Of a stretch of 64,000 nucleotides of DNA, positions 17,509 to 31,533 are shown piece after piece. The DNA lies in the NCBI GenBank assembly GCA_001636495.1, contig KV440964.1:140666-204665 (forward strand), written 5' to 3'. Position numbers and translations under genes: made by a program. Position 1 is the stretch's first letter; every line of letters begins with the position of its first letter. The stretch is from Sutcliffiella horikoshii. GTDB taxonomy: Bacteria > Bacillota > Bacilli > Bacillales > Bacillaceae_I. The notes under the pieces were generated by a model. It saw nothing but the letters and a program-made list of their open reading frames with translations. It made no database searches and had not been told where the DNA came from.

Positions 17509-18654
17509 TTAATAAATATGAACAAACGGCTTTTCAGCACCAGCATCCCTAACAATTAACGCTTCTTGTCCACTGATGGAAGAAATGGATACTTGTAGAT
17601 TCATATAGCTCGGGAAGCGTTCCACAACGAGCCCTGTTACATATTGTGTGAAACCGATTAGCTCGGCTTTTCCGTTGAACTCCATGTTCACTTCAATGGA
17701 AAGCTGCTGAAGTTCGCCATCACGGTAATAACCTTTTCCGATAACACCTGTATGGTTTGGAAAATAGTCGTCAATATCCTGCTTGAAATACTCAAATCGA
17801 ACTGCGTCATCGCGATATAGTTCGGTAGTATCACTATTTGGGAAAAGGTGATATTCTTCGTTCACTGCCTCCCATTTACTGATGGAGTTGCTACCTGTTG
17901 CTACATTGGCTTTTGCAATAAAGCTTCCAGGGACAACGGAATTGGCAGGGCTTTGTTTATACAACCCGATGATAATCGGCACATTCTCAAGCCCTTCCAT
18001 TCCGCGGACTCTGTTGATAACTTCTTCCGCAATTCGCTTTCCTTCCGCTTCGAGGTCTTCGTCCGGGATATTATATTGACGCGGATATCCGCCATCCTTG
18101 TCCGCCAGGTTATAGTAATGGACGGAGTTAAGTGCAATACCGATGGAAACACCACCGAGCTCCACTTGGTCCTCTCCTTTACGAACCAGGTAGTTCTGTT
18201 CCTGGATATGTGCCAGGTAGATTGGACTTTCTTCGTTGTTTTTTTCCGTGTCCGGCCCACTGACCACTGGGGGGTTCAACCCAAGATTGTTCTCGTCACT
18301 CTTTCTTCTCAGCCACTCACTTACGGTTCCCCGCTTTATATATTGGCCCTCCTGATACAAATAGCTGTCAGAAGGGAAGACCTCCTGCGCCATTCTCATC
18401 AATCCGGTCTCCAGTTCCTCCACATCGACCCGGCTGTTCAGGCGCGGGGCGATTTGGCCGCGGGTTTCCCCCGGCTTGTAAGGAAGGATTGTTTGATAAT
18501 AGTCATCTGATATTTTATATCTAGGAACAATAGCTTGTTCCGTGTTTTCCTGCTGCGCTGGATCTTGTACCACTTCTTCCTGCTTCTCGAAGCCAGGCAC
18601 ACATCCGGTGGCAAAAAGAGAAACAACAAGGAGCAACGACAAAAACCTTTTCAC
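17509..18654 (-). CDS. camS: CamS family sex pheromone lipoprotein (YerH)
   Basis: A 381-residue lipoprotein with signal MKRFLSLLLVVSLFATGC (lipid-bearing Cys18), followed by an acidic linker and a conserved globular domain. In enterococci and staphylococci the CamS signal peptide is processed to a sex-pheromone peptide; in Bacillus its role is unknown. Gene order pcrB-pcrA-ligA-camS is the classical context for this family. GTG at 18654 is chosen because AGAGGTG precedes it at good spacing and gives a canonical lipoprotein N-terminus; GTG at 18663 is an alternative. It starts within 15 bp of the ligA stop, so it belongs to the same operon. Confidence 0.93.
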   Translation of the reverse strand: MKRFLSLLLVVSLFATGCVPGFEKQEEVVQDPAQQENTEQAIVPRYKISDDYYQTILPYKPGETRGQIAPRLNSRVDVEELETGLMRMAQEVFPSDSYLYQEGQYIKRGTVSEWLRRKSDENNLGLNPPVVSGPDTEKNNEESPIYLAHIQEQNYLVRKGEDQVELGGVSIGIALNSVHYYNLADKDGGYPRQYNIPDEDLEAEGKRIAEEVINRVRGMEGLENVPIIIGLYKQSPANSVVPGSFIAKANVATGSNSISKWEAVNEEYHLFPNSDTTELYRDDAVRFEYFKQDIDDYFPNHTGVIGKGYYRDGELQQLSIEVNMEFNGKAELIGFTQYVTGLVVERFPSYMNLQVSISSISGQEALIVRDAGAEKPFVHIY

Positions 18655-18666
18655 TTCCAACACCTC

Positions 18667-20703
<2,037 letters not shown>

Positions 20704-20707
20704 TCAT

Positions 20708-23011
20708 CTATTGTTGAACCTTCGTCACAGGTGCAAATTTCGCTAGAAGACGCTTGATTCCAGTTGGGCTTGGGAACGCGATGTCCAGTTCCTTACTGTC
20801 GCCGTCGCCTTTAACGCTGACAACGGTACCCACTCCCCATTTCTTATGCTCTGCCTTATCGCCTACCATCCAGTCCATGCTTTCTCCGCCAGTTGCGGTC
20901 AGGCCGCGGGATGGCGCGGTGGTACGGCGTGCGGTTTGGGAAGCTGGACTTGCCGCTCTTGCCCTTCCTGTTGCGGATCCTCCAAACGGAGAAGCAGTTC
21001 CGCCACCAAAACTTGATCCACGGCCTCCAAATGGCGTTGGTCGGGACGCAGCTTCCTTAGGCTCCGGACTTTCCAGCAAGTCTTCCGGTATTTCTTTTAT
21101 AAAACGGGATGGAGGGTTAATGTTCGTACGGCCAAACAGGGTACGCATCTGGGCATTCGTGATGAATAGCTGTTCTTCTGCACGTGTGATCCCTACATAG
21201 GCAAGGCGGCGCTCCTCTTCCATCTCTGCTTCTTCAAACAGTGAACGGCTATGAGGGAATACCCCTTCCTCCATACCGATCAGGAATACAACCGGGAACT
21301 CCAGTCCTTTTGCAGCATGCAGGGTCATTAAAATAACCCCCTCCTGCTGAGCTGGATCCTCGTCATCCAATTTATCAATATCAGCAACAAGCGCAAGGTC
21401 TGTCAGGAATGCAACCAGGCTCTTATCATCGTACTTCTCTTCAAAGTTTTTCGTAACAGACAGGAACTCGTCGATGTTTTCGAGTCTGCTCTGGGATTCA
21501 ATCGTTTTGTCCGCTTTTAGCATTTCGCGATAGCCGGACTTCTCTAAAATTTCCTCCACAAGTTCTGTAACGGAAATGTACTCCTGCATCTGCACATAGC
21601 CCTCAATAAGCGCGCGGAACTCCTTCAGTTGTGAAGTAGCACGGCCGCTGACGCCAATCAGGTCCACCTCTGCTAGTGCTGTATAGATGGAAATATCGTG
21701 CTGCGTAGCATAGTTTGCTATTTTATCGACGGTTGTTGCCCCAATTCCACGTTTTGGCACGTTAACGATTCGCTGTAAGCTTATGTCATCGTCAGGATTG
21801 GCAATCAAGCGCAGATACGCAAGGATATCTTTGATCTCTTTACGGTCGTAGAACTTGGTCCCGCCGACAATTGTGTAGTTGATATTGGACATGAGGAGCA
21901 TTTCCTCCATCACACGGGACTGGGCGTTCGTACGGTATAGGATGGCAAAGTCGCCAAGCGTACGTTTTGGGTCCTTTTGCATAAGTTCACGCATTTTCCC
22001 GACCACAAACTGTGCTTCCGTTTTTTCAGAATCAGCCTGATAATGGATGATTTTTTGTCCTTCGTCGTTTTCTGTCCAAAGGTTTTTCTTTTTACGGCCG
22101 ATGTTGTTGTCAATTACTCGGTTTGCCGCTTCTAAAATACGTTTTGTGGAACGGTAGTTTTGCTCGAGGAGAACGACTTCCGCATTTGGATAGTCTTTTT
22201 CAAAAGAAAGGATATTTGCGATATCCGCCCCGCGCCAGCGATAGATAGACTGATCAGAATCCCCCACCACACAAAGGTTTTTCAAGCGATCTGCCAAAAG
22301 ATTAACCAAAGTATATTGCGCTCTGTTCGTATCCTGATACTCGTCTACATGGATGTATTGAAACTTACGCTGATAGTATTCGAGTACTTCCGGCACACGT
22401 TTGAAGAGGTGAATGGTTGTCATGATCAGGTCATCAAAATCAAGCGCCTGGTTCTTTTTCAGCCTCTTTTGGTAGTCTGTATAAATTTCTGCAACCTGCT
22501 GCTCGTATGGTCCAAGCGGCTGTTTCGCATACTGTTCCGGATTCATCAGTTCATTCTTTGCGGAGCTGATGGTTCCTAGAATGGTTCTTGGTTCAAATTT
22601 TTTCGGATCGATATTGCGGTCTTTTAAAATATTCTTGATGACAGACAGCTGGTCGGTCGTATCGAGAATGGTAAAATTGCGGTTTATTCCAACGCGGTCA
22701 ATGTCGCGGCGCAGGATTCGCACACACATGGAGTGGAAGGTAGAGATCCAGATGTCTTCCGCTGCCGGTCCGAGTAGCTTTTCCACACGCTCTTTCATTT
22801 CACGGGCAGCTTTATTGGTGAAAGTAATTGCAAGGATATTCCATGGCGCTACCTGTTTTTCGGTCATTAGATAGGCGATTCGATGCGTGAGCACCTTTGT
22901 TTTTCCACTTCCCGCTCCGGCCATGATGAGTAGGGGTCCGTCCGTTTTTTTTACTGCTTCTTGTTGCATTGGGTTCAATCCGTCAAGAAGTCTTTGACTT
23001 AAATATTGCAT
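20708..23011 (-). CDS. pcrA: ATP-dependent DNA helicase PcrA
   Basis: A 767-residue UvrD-like superfamily 1 helicase (3' to 5') for repair, replication restart and displacement of RNA polymerase. Motifs: Q-motif LNPMQQEAV, Walker A AGAGSGKT (31-38), motif II DEYQD (about 225), motif [17 protein letters not shown], motif IV QNYRS, motif [13 protein letters not shown] (about 565), motif VI YVGITRA. The C-terminus (about 650-767) is a Gly/Ser/Pro-rich linker followed by the RNA-polymerase-binding Tudor-like domain ([18 protein letters not shown]). It is somewhat longer than the B. subtilis protein owing to that linker. The gap to pcrB is 298 bp because of hairpin element R2. Confidence 0.98.
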   Translation of the reverse strand: MQYLSQRLLDGLNPMQQEAVKKTDGPLLIMAGAGSGKTKVLTHRIAYLMTEKQVAPWNILAITFTNKAAREMKERVEKLLGPAAEDIWISTFHSMCVRILRRDIDRVGINRNFTILDTTDQLSVIKNILKDRNIDPKKFEPRTILGTISSAKNELMNPEQYAKQPLGPYEQQVAEIYTDYQKRLKKNQALDFDDLIMTTIHLFKRVPEVLEYYQRKFQYIHVDEYQDTNRAQYTLVNLLADRLKNLCVVGDSDQSIYRWRGADIANILSFEKDYPNAEVVLLEQNYRSTKRILEAANRVIDNNIGRKKKNLWTENDEGQKIIHYQADSEKTEAQFVVGKMRELMQKDPKRTLGDFAILYRTNAQSRVMEEMLLMSNINYTIVGGTKFYDRKEIKDILAYLRLIANPDDDISLQRIVNVPKRGIGATTVDKIANYATQHDISIYTALAEVDLIGVSGRATSQLKEFRALIEGYVQMQEYISVTELVEEILEKSGYREMLKADKTIESQSRLENIDEFLSVTKNFEEKYDDKSLVAFLTDLALVADIDKLDDEDPAQQEGVILMTLHAAKGLEFPVVFLIGMEEGVFPHSRSLFEEAEMEEERRLAYVGITRAEEQLFITNAQMRTLFGRTNINPPSRFIKEIPEDLLESPEPKEAASRPTPFGGRGSSFGGGTASPFGGSATGRARAASPASQTARRTTAPSRGLTATGGESMDWMVGDKAEHKKWGVGTVVSVKGDGDSKELDIAFPSPTGIKRLLAKFAPVTKVQQ

Positions 23012-23107
23012 ATTTTTTCACCGTCCTAACAAACATATGTTCTTATTTTCTATCATACTAAATTGTGTAGTGAATTACTATTTATTTTAGAGTCTTTATG
23101 AACCACC

Positions 23108-23291
23108 GCTGTTGATTTCCGCACCGGGCTTCGCTTTCCTAGGGGCGGTGCTTGAGCCTCCTCACTCCGTTGCGGGGTCTCAACCTACCGCTATCTCCCT
23201 CAGGACAAGGAAGGCTTCGACAGCGATACATCGCACGAAGAAAATGCATAGCATTTTCGAGGAGTCTCCGCCCTGCGCTCCAATCAACAGC
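23108..23291. repeat. GC-rich hairpin element, copy R2, with internal insertion
   Basis: Bounded by the 10-bp inverted repeat GCTGTTGATT (23108-23117) and AATCAACAGC (23282-23291). It is longer than the other copies because about 58 bp (about 23205-23262) interrupt the conserved CTCAGGAGTCTC segment. The extra piece carries its own small hairpin (AAAATGC, GCATTTT). It lies between pcrB and pcrA, inside an operon. Confidence 0.88.
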
Positions 23292-23309
23292 TATAATATC
23301 TGGCCACCA

Positions 23310-23999
23310 TTAATTTTTCACAGCATCCACGGTCTTCAGTGCTTCTTTTAGATTATCGTAGACTGCGTTTCCGACTACTACGGTGTCGGCGTGGGCGGCC
23401 ATTTCTTTGGCACGTTCGGCTGTGGAGATGCCGCCGCCGTAGAACAGCTGGGTTTTCTCGAGTGTTTGTTTGGCCGCCTGGACCATTTCCACGTCTCCGT
23501 ACGTACCACTATATTCTAAGTAAAAGATCGGTAGATTAAACATTTTCTCCGCTAGTCTTGCGTAGGCGATGACATCTTCGGTTGTAAGATCGGTCTTTGC
23601 TTCGGTCAGTTGTGCTGCCTTGCAATCAGCGTTCAGGATGCAATATCCCTCTGCAACGATCTCCTCCCAGTTCATGATGTCGCCAAATTCTTTTAACGCT
23701 TCTATGTGAAGGCCTGTAACCCATTCTGTTTTTCTACTGTTCAACACACTTGGGATAAAATAAAAATCGAATCCCGGTGTGACCGATTCAATGGTGGAAA
23801 CCTCCAATGCACATGGCAACGAATATCTTCTCACCCTGCTCATCAGGCTCAGCACATTATCAAGTGTGACCCCATCCGTACCACCAACAAGAATGGCATC
23901 TGTTCCGGATTCGCACACAAGCTCTAAATCTTCGTCCGATATCTCTTTGTTTGGATCCAATTTAAAAACGTGCTTCCACTCACGTATTTCCATTAACAC
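23310..23999 (-). CDS. pcrB: Heptaprenylglyceryl phosphate synthase PcrB
   Basis: A 229-residue TIM-barrel prenyltransferase that joins heptaprenyl diphosphate to sn-glycerol-1-phosphate, giving an archaeal-type ether lipid precursor. Visible features: [18 protein letters not shown] at the start, [12 protein letters not shown] (about 34), [11 protein letters not shown] (about 158) and the phosphate-binding [12 protein letters not shown] (about 186). The start is GTG at 23999 with GGGGGAC nine bases upstream; the ATG two codons later is possible. It heads the pcrB-pcrA-ligA-camS unit, with an extended -10 promoter at 24035-24044. Confidence 0.95.
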   Translation of the reverse strand: MLMEIREWKHVFKLDPNKEISDEDLELVCESGTDAILVGGTDGVTLDNVLSLMSRVRRYSLPCALEVSTIESVTPGFDFYFIPSVLNSRKTEWVTGLHIEALKEFGDIMNWEEIVAEGYCILNADCKAAQLTEAKTDLTTEDVIAYARLAEKMFNLPIFYLEYSGTYGDVEMVQAAKQTLEKTQLFYGGGISTAERAKEMAAHADTVVVGNAVYDNLKEALKTVDAVKN

Positions 24000-24034
24000 T
24001 GCAAACGTCCCCCATTCTAATTTTTCATTCCCTT

Positions 24035-24044
24035 ATTATATCAA
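24035..24044 (-). promoter_or_regulatory. Extended -10 promoter of pcrB operon
   Basis: On the minus strand TTTTGATATAAT supplies TGnTATAAT with the perfect -10 at 24035-24040. No good -35 is visible, as is usual for extended -10 promoters. It is about 36 bp upstream of the pcrB start. Confidence 0.6.
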
Positions 24045-24271
24045 AATCCAAGGCAATACGAAAAAGAGAAAGGAAGATTGTCGACTGGAAGTTACGACCT
24101 TTTCCCGGTAGACCAAAAGTTATATTTTGCGGCGGCCCTGTTATTCCTTTTGTATAGCGGGTAAATAGAAAAATAACACCTTAAGAAGTACTTAGGAAAA
24201 TAGTCGCCTTTTAATAGATAGATGCATATTGCCATTACACCAAAATATGATGTGATAAGGAGGTGTCCAAC

Positions 24272-24433
24272 ATGCCGTTGTGGCTCTGGTTCGTCATTGG
24301 CCTCGCTATTCTCTTGGCTTTCGGTGCTATCGTAGACTACTTTGGGAAAAGAAGAAGAAGTTCTGCTGACCCTGCAGCAACGAAGAAAACAGTCGACCAA
24401 GTAAAATCAAACCAGGAGACGTTTTACCGCTGA
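24272..24433 (+). CDS. Small single-pass membrane protein
   Basis: A 53-residue ORF with a near-perfect SD (AAGGAGGTG) seven bases before ATG. One hydrophobic helix (WLWFVIGLAILLAFGAIV) is followed by a basic patch (GKRRRSS) and a polar tail (TKKTVDQVKSNQETFYR), so the C-terminus should be cytoplasmic. It is divergent from pcrB and convergent with yerC. TGCATA and TATGAT, 17 bases apart just upstream, could be a promoter. I do not recognise the family. Confidence 0.75.
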   Translation: MPLWLWFVIGLAILLAFGAIVDYFGKRRRSSADPAATKKTVDQVKSNQETFYR

Positions 24434-24485
24434 CGCATTTAGATTTTTCACATGGAGATTGGACGTTGAAATGGCATCATCATGA

Positions 24486-24524
24486 AAAAGGTGGCCCACT
24501 GCATTTCCAGCGGGCCACCTTTTC
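24486..24524. terminator. Bidirectional terminator between small gene and yerC
   Basis: AAAAGGTGGCCC and GGGCCACCTTTT form a strong stem with T-runs on both strands. It serves yerC on the minus strand (3 bp after its stop) and probably the small plus-strand gene ending at 24433. Confidence 0.9.
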
Positions 24525-24526
24525 AC

Positions 24527-24838
24527 TTATACCTCTTCGGTTTTCTGTTCTTTTGCAATACGCTCAAGCGCCATCTCATAAGCATCGTTTCCGTAGTTCA
24601 AGCAGCGCTTCACACGGGAAATCGTCGCAGTACTTGCACCGGTTTCCGTTTCGATTTTATGATACGTAAAACCTTCTCTCAGCATTCTCGCCACTTCAAG
24701 GCGTTGTGCCAAAGATTGAATTTCATTGATAGTACAGAGGTCATCGAAAAATCGATAGCATTCTTCCAAGTCCTTCAAGGAAAGAATCGACTCAAAAAGT
24801 TGATCCAGTTCTTTTCCACGTAGTTTATTGATTTGCAT
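24527..24838 (-). CDS. yerC: TrpR-like regulator YerC/YecD
   Basis: A 103-residue helical DNA-binding protein of the TrpR superfamily (YerC/YecD family). The N-terminal helices (ESILSLKDLEECYRFFDDLCTINEIQSLAQRLEVARML) are followed by a helix-turn-helix, TYHKIETETGASTATISRVKRCL (about 60-82). The repressor's targets are not known to me; no tryptophan-binding inference should be made. It is 27 bp downstream of yerB on the same strand, as in B. subtilis, where it precedes the pcrB region. Confidence 0.93.
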   Translation of the reverse strand: MQINKLRGKELDQLFESILSLKDLEECYRFFDDLCTINEIQSLAQRLEVARMLREGFTYHKIETETGASTATISRVKRCLNYGNDAYEMALERIAKEQKTEEV

Positions 24839-24865
24839 AATTAATTTCTCCTTTGCTTATTAAGA

Positions 24866-25915
24866 CTAGTATGAGACTTTTTCTAGATTAGGGACGATCT
24901 GAATCCACGTTTTTCCCGGAGCGAGCGGAACTTGTTCGCCATTGGCGTATGGAAGAATTTTTCCTTCTACCGATTTCCACTCCACATCAAAACGTTCTCC
25001 ATTTTGCAATAGCACTGCATTTCCACCGGATGTGATATCAATGTCTTTTCTTCCCTGGTCATCTATCACGGTATGTGCCGTTTCGACTATGAAAACGTTA
25101 TGGGCGATGATCTCTTCCATCGTTTCCAGATCGGTATGCTTTTCGCCTGCACTATAACGGAGGTAGGCATTTTTTGTTGTGTCATATTTATAATCAACAT
25201 GTGTTGTTTGTCTTGATGAGTACTCTATTTTCACCTGTTCAGTAGCCGTTCCATCAAGCTCATTGGTCTGACCTTCCTTTAGGAATGTAAAGGAGGGTAC
25301 GTCTGCTTGTAAAGGATAATTCAACTGTTCGGCGCCTTTTTTAATATTTTCAGAGGTGATATAGGAATTATGCGGTGCCTTACGGAAGCTCGCACGTTTA
25401 AAGAGCGATCCATCATAGGCGAGTCCATTTATGCCATCCACTTCTTTATTTTCTATCTTCGTTTTCGCTGCGGGACTCCATCCGTGGAAGACGTAAAGGG
25501 CATCATAACCTTTTGTCAGTTCCACAAAATAAACCCTTGCACTTCTTACAGGACCTACCGTATCCGGCATTTCACTATGAAAAATGGCAAGGAACCTTGT
25601 GATATCCCCTTCAGCAAGCACCTCATACACTATATCGGCTTTGTGAAGCCCTGATTGCGGACGTGCTTTTCCATCGTTATTGACCATGACAGCAACAGGT
25701 CGCGCCTCTATTTTCTCTTCTACTTCTTCTCCTGTCAGAGGTGCTGGTTCAAGTGGTTCGGAAACCTCTGTCGCAACTTTTTCTTCCTCTTGTACCACTT
25801 GCGTGTTATCTTCCTGCGGCTCTTTCGCTGTATCAACATCGGAATTACCTGATTGACAGCCTGCTAAAAGAAGCATGAAAACTGTCCCGATCAGGGCTAA
25901 CTTGTTCCTACTCAT
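24866..25915 (-). CDS. yerB: DUF3048 lipoprotein YerB
   Basis: A 349-residue lipoprotein with lipobox LAGC (Cys20), an acidic linker (about 25-65) and the DUF3048 domain, recognisable by ARPVAVMVNNDGKARPQSGL, ADIVYEVLAEGDITRFLAIF and GPVRSARVYFVEL. The family is extracytoplasmic and of unknown biochemical role. It lies between yerA and yerC on the same strand. The start is uncertain: GGAAAG abuts the ATG at 25915 without the usual spacer, yet the signal peptide fits this start. Confidence 0.9.
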   Translation of the reverse strand: MSRNKLALIGTVFMLLLAGCQSGNSDVDTAKEPQEDNTQVVQEEEKVATEVSEPLEPAPLTGEEVEEKIEARPVAVMVNNDGKARPQSGLHKADIVYEVLAEGDITRFLAIFHSEMPDTVGPVRSARVYFVELTKGYDALYVFHGWSPAAKTKIENKEVDGINGLAYDGSLFKRASFRKAPHNSYITSENIKKGAEQLNYPLQADVPSFTFLKEGQTNELDGTATEQVKIEYSSRQTTHVDYKYDTTKNAYLRYSAGEKHTDLETMEEIIAHNVFIVETAHTVIDDQGRKDIDITSGGNAVLLQNGERFDVEWKSVEGKILPYANGEQVPLAPGKTWIQIVPNLEKVSY

Positions 25916-25962
25916 CTTTCCAAAAACACAACCTTTGATATATTTTCATTTACTTTTACATT

Positions 25963-27708
25963 TTAACGCATTATTGACGGAAAGAGTACCGTTTTATTCA
26001 TCACATCGTATATTCCTCTAGGTGTTATTCTAATATAAGGAAGATGTGTGGAGGATAAAAACAGCAAGGTGTAAATCGGATCATTGAAGCTGTACCCTCT
26101 CGCAAACAGCTGATTTCGCAATTCTGTTTCCTGCTTCATCAGCTCCTCCATGTCACAGCTGGACATGCCTCCAGCGAGCGGAAGCGGAATATCACAAATG
26201 ACTTCCCCGTCCTCCACAAGCACCATTCCTCCGCCAAGTTCCTTCATCTGTTGGAAGGCCTTCATCATCGCTTCCTTGTCTTTTCCAATTAGGACGATGT
26301 CGCCTGTGTTCGAATAGGAGCTTGCAAAACCTTGAACATGTGTACCGAAGCCCTTTATGATCGTATTCACCCGCCACTTTCCTGCACGGTCGATGAGCAT
26401 GAGGAACGACTCGTCATGCCTTGTTGACAAACTGTCTCCGGAAACATCCACCGAGATAGTATATGGTTTGATGATCACTTCGTTGACCATTTCCATCCCC
26501 AATGCCATGGAAAATTGCAGGTCATCGATGGAAAGGTCCCAATCTAGCTTAAGTGGCTCAAGCCCGAGTGATGTCCAGTCCTGTTCGGGGAATGCCGCCG
26601 GATTTACCGTATTCTCCTTTGTCACCCATTTCCCTTTTGATAGGACAGACACCGGCGTCGGCTCCTCTTTTGCCTTCAGGAAGTTGATGTTGGCAATACG
26701 GCCTGGCGCAATGCTTCCGTGAAGGGAATCAATCGAGAAGTGTCTTGCCGCATTATAGGATGCCATCCGGTACGCCTCAATGGCAGGTACTCCTTTATCA
26801 AGAGCGATCGCGATGGTTCGGTCTATGACACCGCTTTCATAAAAGCTTGGCGTCGAACCGTCCGTATTGAAAAAGGTCTGATCATAATAATGGACACCCG
26901 ATGCCTCCAGTTCCTCTAGGATCAATGGAAGGTCCGGCCGGATGGACGAATAGCGAAGGGAAGCATGATAGCCTTGCGAGATCCGTTTGATGACATCCGC
27001 ACCATTCATCGCTTCATGGTCGCTGTGGATGCCAAGCAGCTGCATTTTTGTCAGCGTTTTTTTGGATGCGCCGGGAAAATGGCCTTCCACCGGCTTTCTT
27101 CGCGCTTTTGCCTCCTGAATCCATTGCAGGATCATGTCGTCCCCTGCCATCAGCTTAGGCCAGCTTGTCAGTTCGCCGCCCTGCATCACCAAAGGATGAT
27201 CCAACCAGCTCTTCATATTGGGATTAGAGAAGATTTGCTCCTCATTCTTGATTTCGGTCTGGGCATCAAATCTGCACCACCAGTACATGGTCGCGGCTGA
27301 CTTATTCATCTTCTCTATAAAAGAAAACGCTTTCTTTTTTGTCATCTGCAAAGTAAGCATTAAATTGTCATTGACGAATGTTGTAGTCCCCAACTTCGAT
27401 GCATATTGCGCAAAGGAAAGGGGATTATAAAGTTGAAACGGATGTACATGAGGCTCTATATACCCTGGCACCAGGTAGAACGACTCACAATTGACCACTT
27501 CTGTGTTTTTCGTGTTAGCAGGAAGCTCGTCGCCTACATAGACGATTCGGTCTTCATGGATCCAGATGTTCGCTGTCATCCAGGTTTTCAATTGTACATT
27601 TAAATATGTGGCATTCGTAAGGAGGATGGTCGGTGCTTTTTTTCCGTCTATCACCGAAACCTGTTCCCGTATTTTTTTGCTTTTCCATCTATATGCTTGT
27701 TCATGCAT
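25963..27708 (-). CDS. yerA: Adenine deaminase-related amidohydrolase YerA
   Basis: A 581-residue protein of the adenine deaminase type: a metal-dependent amidohydrolase domain (VPGYIEPHVHPFQ, about residue 85, provides the metal-binding His-x-His) followed by the adenine deaminase C-terminal domain (FSMALGMEMVNEVIIKPY and GGGMVLVEDGEVICDIPLPLAGGMSS). Whether it truly deaminates adenine is unproven; the B. subtilis paralogue AdeC is the main enzyme. The start at 27708 follows GGGTGA; an in-frame ATG at 27816 is upstream of any homology. It is 47 bp before yerB, so yerA, yerB and yerC may be co-transcribed. Confidence 0.88.
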   Translation of the reverse strand: MHEQAYRWKSKKIREQVSVIDGKKAPTILLTNATYLNVQLKTWMTANIWIHEDRIVYVGDELPANTKNTEVVNCESFYLVPGYIEPHVHPFQLYNPLSFAQYASKLGTTTFVNDNLMLTLQMTKKKAFSFIEKMNKSAATMYWWCRFDAQTEIKNEEQIFSNPNMKSWLDHPLVMQGGELTSWPKLMAGDDMILQWIQEAKARRKPVEGHFPGASKKTLTKMQLLGIHSDHEAMNGADVIKRISQGYHASLRYSSIRPDLPLILEELEASGVHYYDQTFFNTDGSTPSFYESGVIDRTIAIALDKGVPAIEAYRMASYNAARHFSIDSLHGSIAPGRIANINFLKAKEEPTPVSVLSKGKWVTKENTVNPAAFPEQDWTSLGLEPLKLDWDLSIDDLQFSMALGMEMVNEVIIKPYTISVDVSGDSLSTRHDESFLMLIDRAGKWRVNTIIKGFGTHVQGFASSYSNTGDIVLIGKDKEAMMKAFQQMKELGGGMVLVEDGEVICDIPLPLAGGMSSCDMEELMKQETELRNQLFARGYSFNDPIYTLLFLSSTHLPYIRITPRGIYDVMNKTVLFPSIMR

Positions 27709-27892
27709 GCTTATCACCCACTCTTTGTGAGATTGTATCAGTTTAGGTATTCTCGTTAAAATTATTGTGATATAACCTCTTTTTACCATGTTACCATAAC
27801 AAAGTTTAGCGTGCATTATTGTTCTTGATAATTATGTGAATATTTTTTCAACTTCAAGGAAAATTCAGAAAATATTAATGGAGGGATTTATT

Positions 27893-28210
27893 ATGAAGGT
27901 AAAACCGAATATCAGCATCATCAATGCCATGATCCGTATGTCAGCAGGCTTTGCAACGTTAGCTTGGATTACAAGCAAAATGGTTCGACGTCCACACCGC
28001 GATTCCTACAAGCTTGTTGCCCTGCTCGCAGGAATGAAAATCGCCGAGGGCATCCTGCGCTACTGCCCGATGACAGCAGGCTTCGAACGCTTCCAAGAAT
28101 ACCGCAACGACCACAACAGCGAAAACAACCACTACAACTTCGACTTCGACGACTTTGAAGCCAAAGCCGGTGGTGCAGAAAGCGGAGACGATTCTTATAA
28201 CCCGTCTTAA
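27893..28210 (+). CDS. DUF2892 (YgaP-like) membrane protein
   Basis: A 105-residue protein with two short hydrophobic helices (about 13-30 and 43-60), ending in RYCPMTAGF, the CP..xG signature of the DUF2892/YgaP transmembrane domain. The C-terminal 40 residues are a charged, Asn/Asp-rich tail. TGGAGG precedes the ATG at 27893; an in-frame ATG at 27836 is unlikely. It is divergent from yerA. Its stop codon is followed after seven bases by a perfect palindrome that probably terminates it. Function unknown. Confidence 0.85.
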   Translation: MKVKPNISIINAMIRMSAGFATLAWITSKMVRRPHRDSYKLVALLAGMKIAEGILRYCPMTAGFERFQEYRNDHNSENNHYNFDFDDFEAKAGGAESGDDSYNPS

Positions 28211-28217
28211 AAAAACA

Positions 28218-28242
28218 CCTTTGGGGGTCAGACCCCCAAAGG
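28218..28242. terminator. Perfect palindrome with GGGTCAGACCC core
   Basis: Twelve-base arms (CCTTTGGGGGTC and GACCCCCAAAGG) flank a single A. A T-run follows on the minus strand and TTTTG on the plus strand, so it can end the DUF2892 gene and also catch read-through from purD. The core is shared with repeats at 11801, 45197 and 47226. Confidence 0.75.
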
Positions 28243-28284
28243 GTTTTGTTCACTCACGTCGAATTATCTAAGGAGGTATGAAAA

Positions 28285-29940
<1,656 letters not shown>

Positions 29941-30003
29941 CACTAGGAGAAGGACTAAAATACCGCATAGCCCCCATCGCTCCACATGCCTCTTCTTTAT
30001 ACA

Positions 30004-31533
30004 TTAATGCTTAAAATGTCTCATCCCTGTAAATACCATCGCAATGCCGTATTCGTCGGCTTTTTTGATGGAGTCTTCGTCTTTGATGGATCCGCCGGGT
30101 TGGATGATGGCGGTGACGCCTGCTTTTGCAGCTGCTTCGACTGTGTCGTTCATTGGGAAGAATGCGTCCGATCCCAGTGCGGAACCTACCGCTTTTTCGC
30201 CAGCCTGCTCGATGGCAATTTTCGCCGCTCCGACACGGTTCATCTGTCCTGCGCCAACGCCGACCGTCTGACTGTCCTTTGCAAGGACGATGGCATTGGA
30301 TTTCACATGCTTCACGACTTTCCATGCAAGCTTCAAGTCTGCCCACTCTTGCTCTGTCGGCTCGCGTTTTGTTGGAACAGTAATGGTTGCCTCATCAAAT
30401 CCTGCCTGGTCCTCATCCTGCACCAAAAGGCCTCCGCGGACTGAAACCATGCGGGATTGCATGACATCTTCCCCGTTCATATCAACCAACAACAGACGGA
30501 GATTTTTCTTCTGCTTCAGCACAGTCAATGCATCCTCACTAAAGGACGGCGCAATGACAATCTCCAAAAATAGTTCGTGTAATAGCTCTGCCGTTTCCTT
30601 ATCCACTTCCGTATTGAAGGCGATGATGCCACCGAAAATGGATACCGGATCCGCTTCATACGCACGGCGGTATGCTTCAATCGTCGTGGCACCTGTTCCC
30701 ACTCCACATGGATTCATATGTTTCACGGCCACTACTGCCGGGTCTTTGAATTCTTTTACAATTTGCAGTGCCGTGTCTGCATCATTGATGTTGTTGTAGG
30801 ATAATTCTTTTCCATGCAGCTGTCGGGCAGAAGCAATTGAAAATTCTGATGCTAATGGCGCCTCGTAAAAAGCTGCCTGTTGATGCGGATTTTCTCCGTA
30901 GCGAAGGCCTTGCTTTTTCTCAAACGTTACAGTCAGTGATTCAGGGTGCTTCTCTTCCACCGCTTCTGTTAAGTAGTTGGAGATCATCGCATCGTATGCT
31001 GCTGTATGGCGGAACACTTTTGCAGCTAAACGGCGGCGCGTTGAAACCTCCACTTGCCCGCTTTCTTTTAGCTCAGTAATTACTCCCTCGTAGTCAGCAG
31101 GGTCTACTAAAACCGCAACGTCCTTATGGTTTTTGGCCGCTGAACGAAGCATCGTCGGGCCGCCGATATCGATGTTTTCAATCGCATCTTCAAATGTGGA
31201 GTCCGCTTTTGAAATCGTTTCTTTGAATGGATACAGATTCACCACAACTAGATCGATTGGGGTAATTCCGTGCTCTGCCAGCTGCGCCTGGTGACTCTCG
31301 CTGTCACGCATCGCCAATAATCCACCATGGATCATCGGGTGCAATGTTTTTACACGACCATCCAAGATTTCCGGAAAGCCTGTCACTTCAGAAATGCCGA
31401 TTACCTTCACACCGTTTTCTTGCAAAACTTTTTTGGTGCCGCCGGTGGAGATGACCTCCACACCTAGGCCCACTAATTGTTGTACAAATGGGACGATGCC
31501 CTCTTTATTGGAAACACTCACTAATGCTCTCAT
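30004..31533 (-). CDS. purH: Bifunctional AICAR formyltransferase/IMP cyclohydrolase
   Basis: A 509-residue bifunctional enzyme for the last two steps of IMP synthesis. The N-terminal domain (about 1-190, [39 protein letters not shown]) is the cyclohydrolase; the remainder is the formyltransferase ([18 protein letters not shown] about 265 with the conserved KHxNPCG, and [15 protein letters not shown] near the end). Its ATG overlaps the purN stop (ATGA). It is followed by array D and then purD. Confidence 0.98.
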   Translation of the reverse strand: MRALVSVSNKEGIVPFVQQLVGLGVEVISTGGTKKVLQENGVKVIGISEVTGFPEILDGRVKTLHPMIHGGLLAMRDSESHQAQLAEHGITPIDLVVVNLYPFKETISKADSTFEDAIENIDIGGPTMLRSAAKNHKDVAVLVDPADYEGVITELKESGQVEVSTRRRLAAKVFRHTAAYDAMISNYLTEAVEEKHPESLTVTFEKKQGLRYGENPHQQAAFYEAPLASEFSIASARQLHGKELSYNNINDADTALQIVKEFKDPAVVAVKHMNPCGVGTGATTIEAYRRAYEADPVSIFGGIIAFNTEVDKETAELLHELFLEIVIAPSFSEDALTVLKQKKNLRLLLVDMNGEDVMQSRMVSVRGGLLVQDEDQAGFDEATITVPTKREPTEQEWADLKLAWKVVKHVKSNAIVLAKDSQTVGVGAGQMNRVGAAKIAIEQAGEKAVGSALGSDAFFPMNDTVEAAAKAGVTAIIQPGGSIKDEDSIKKADEYGIAMVFTGMRHFKH

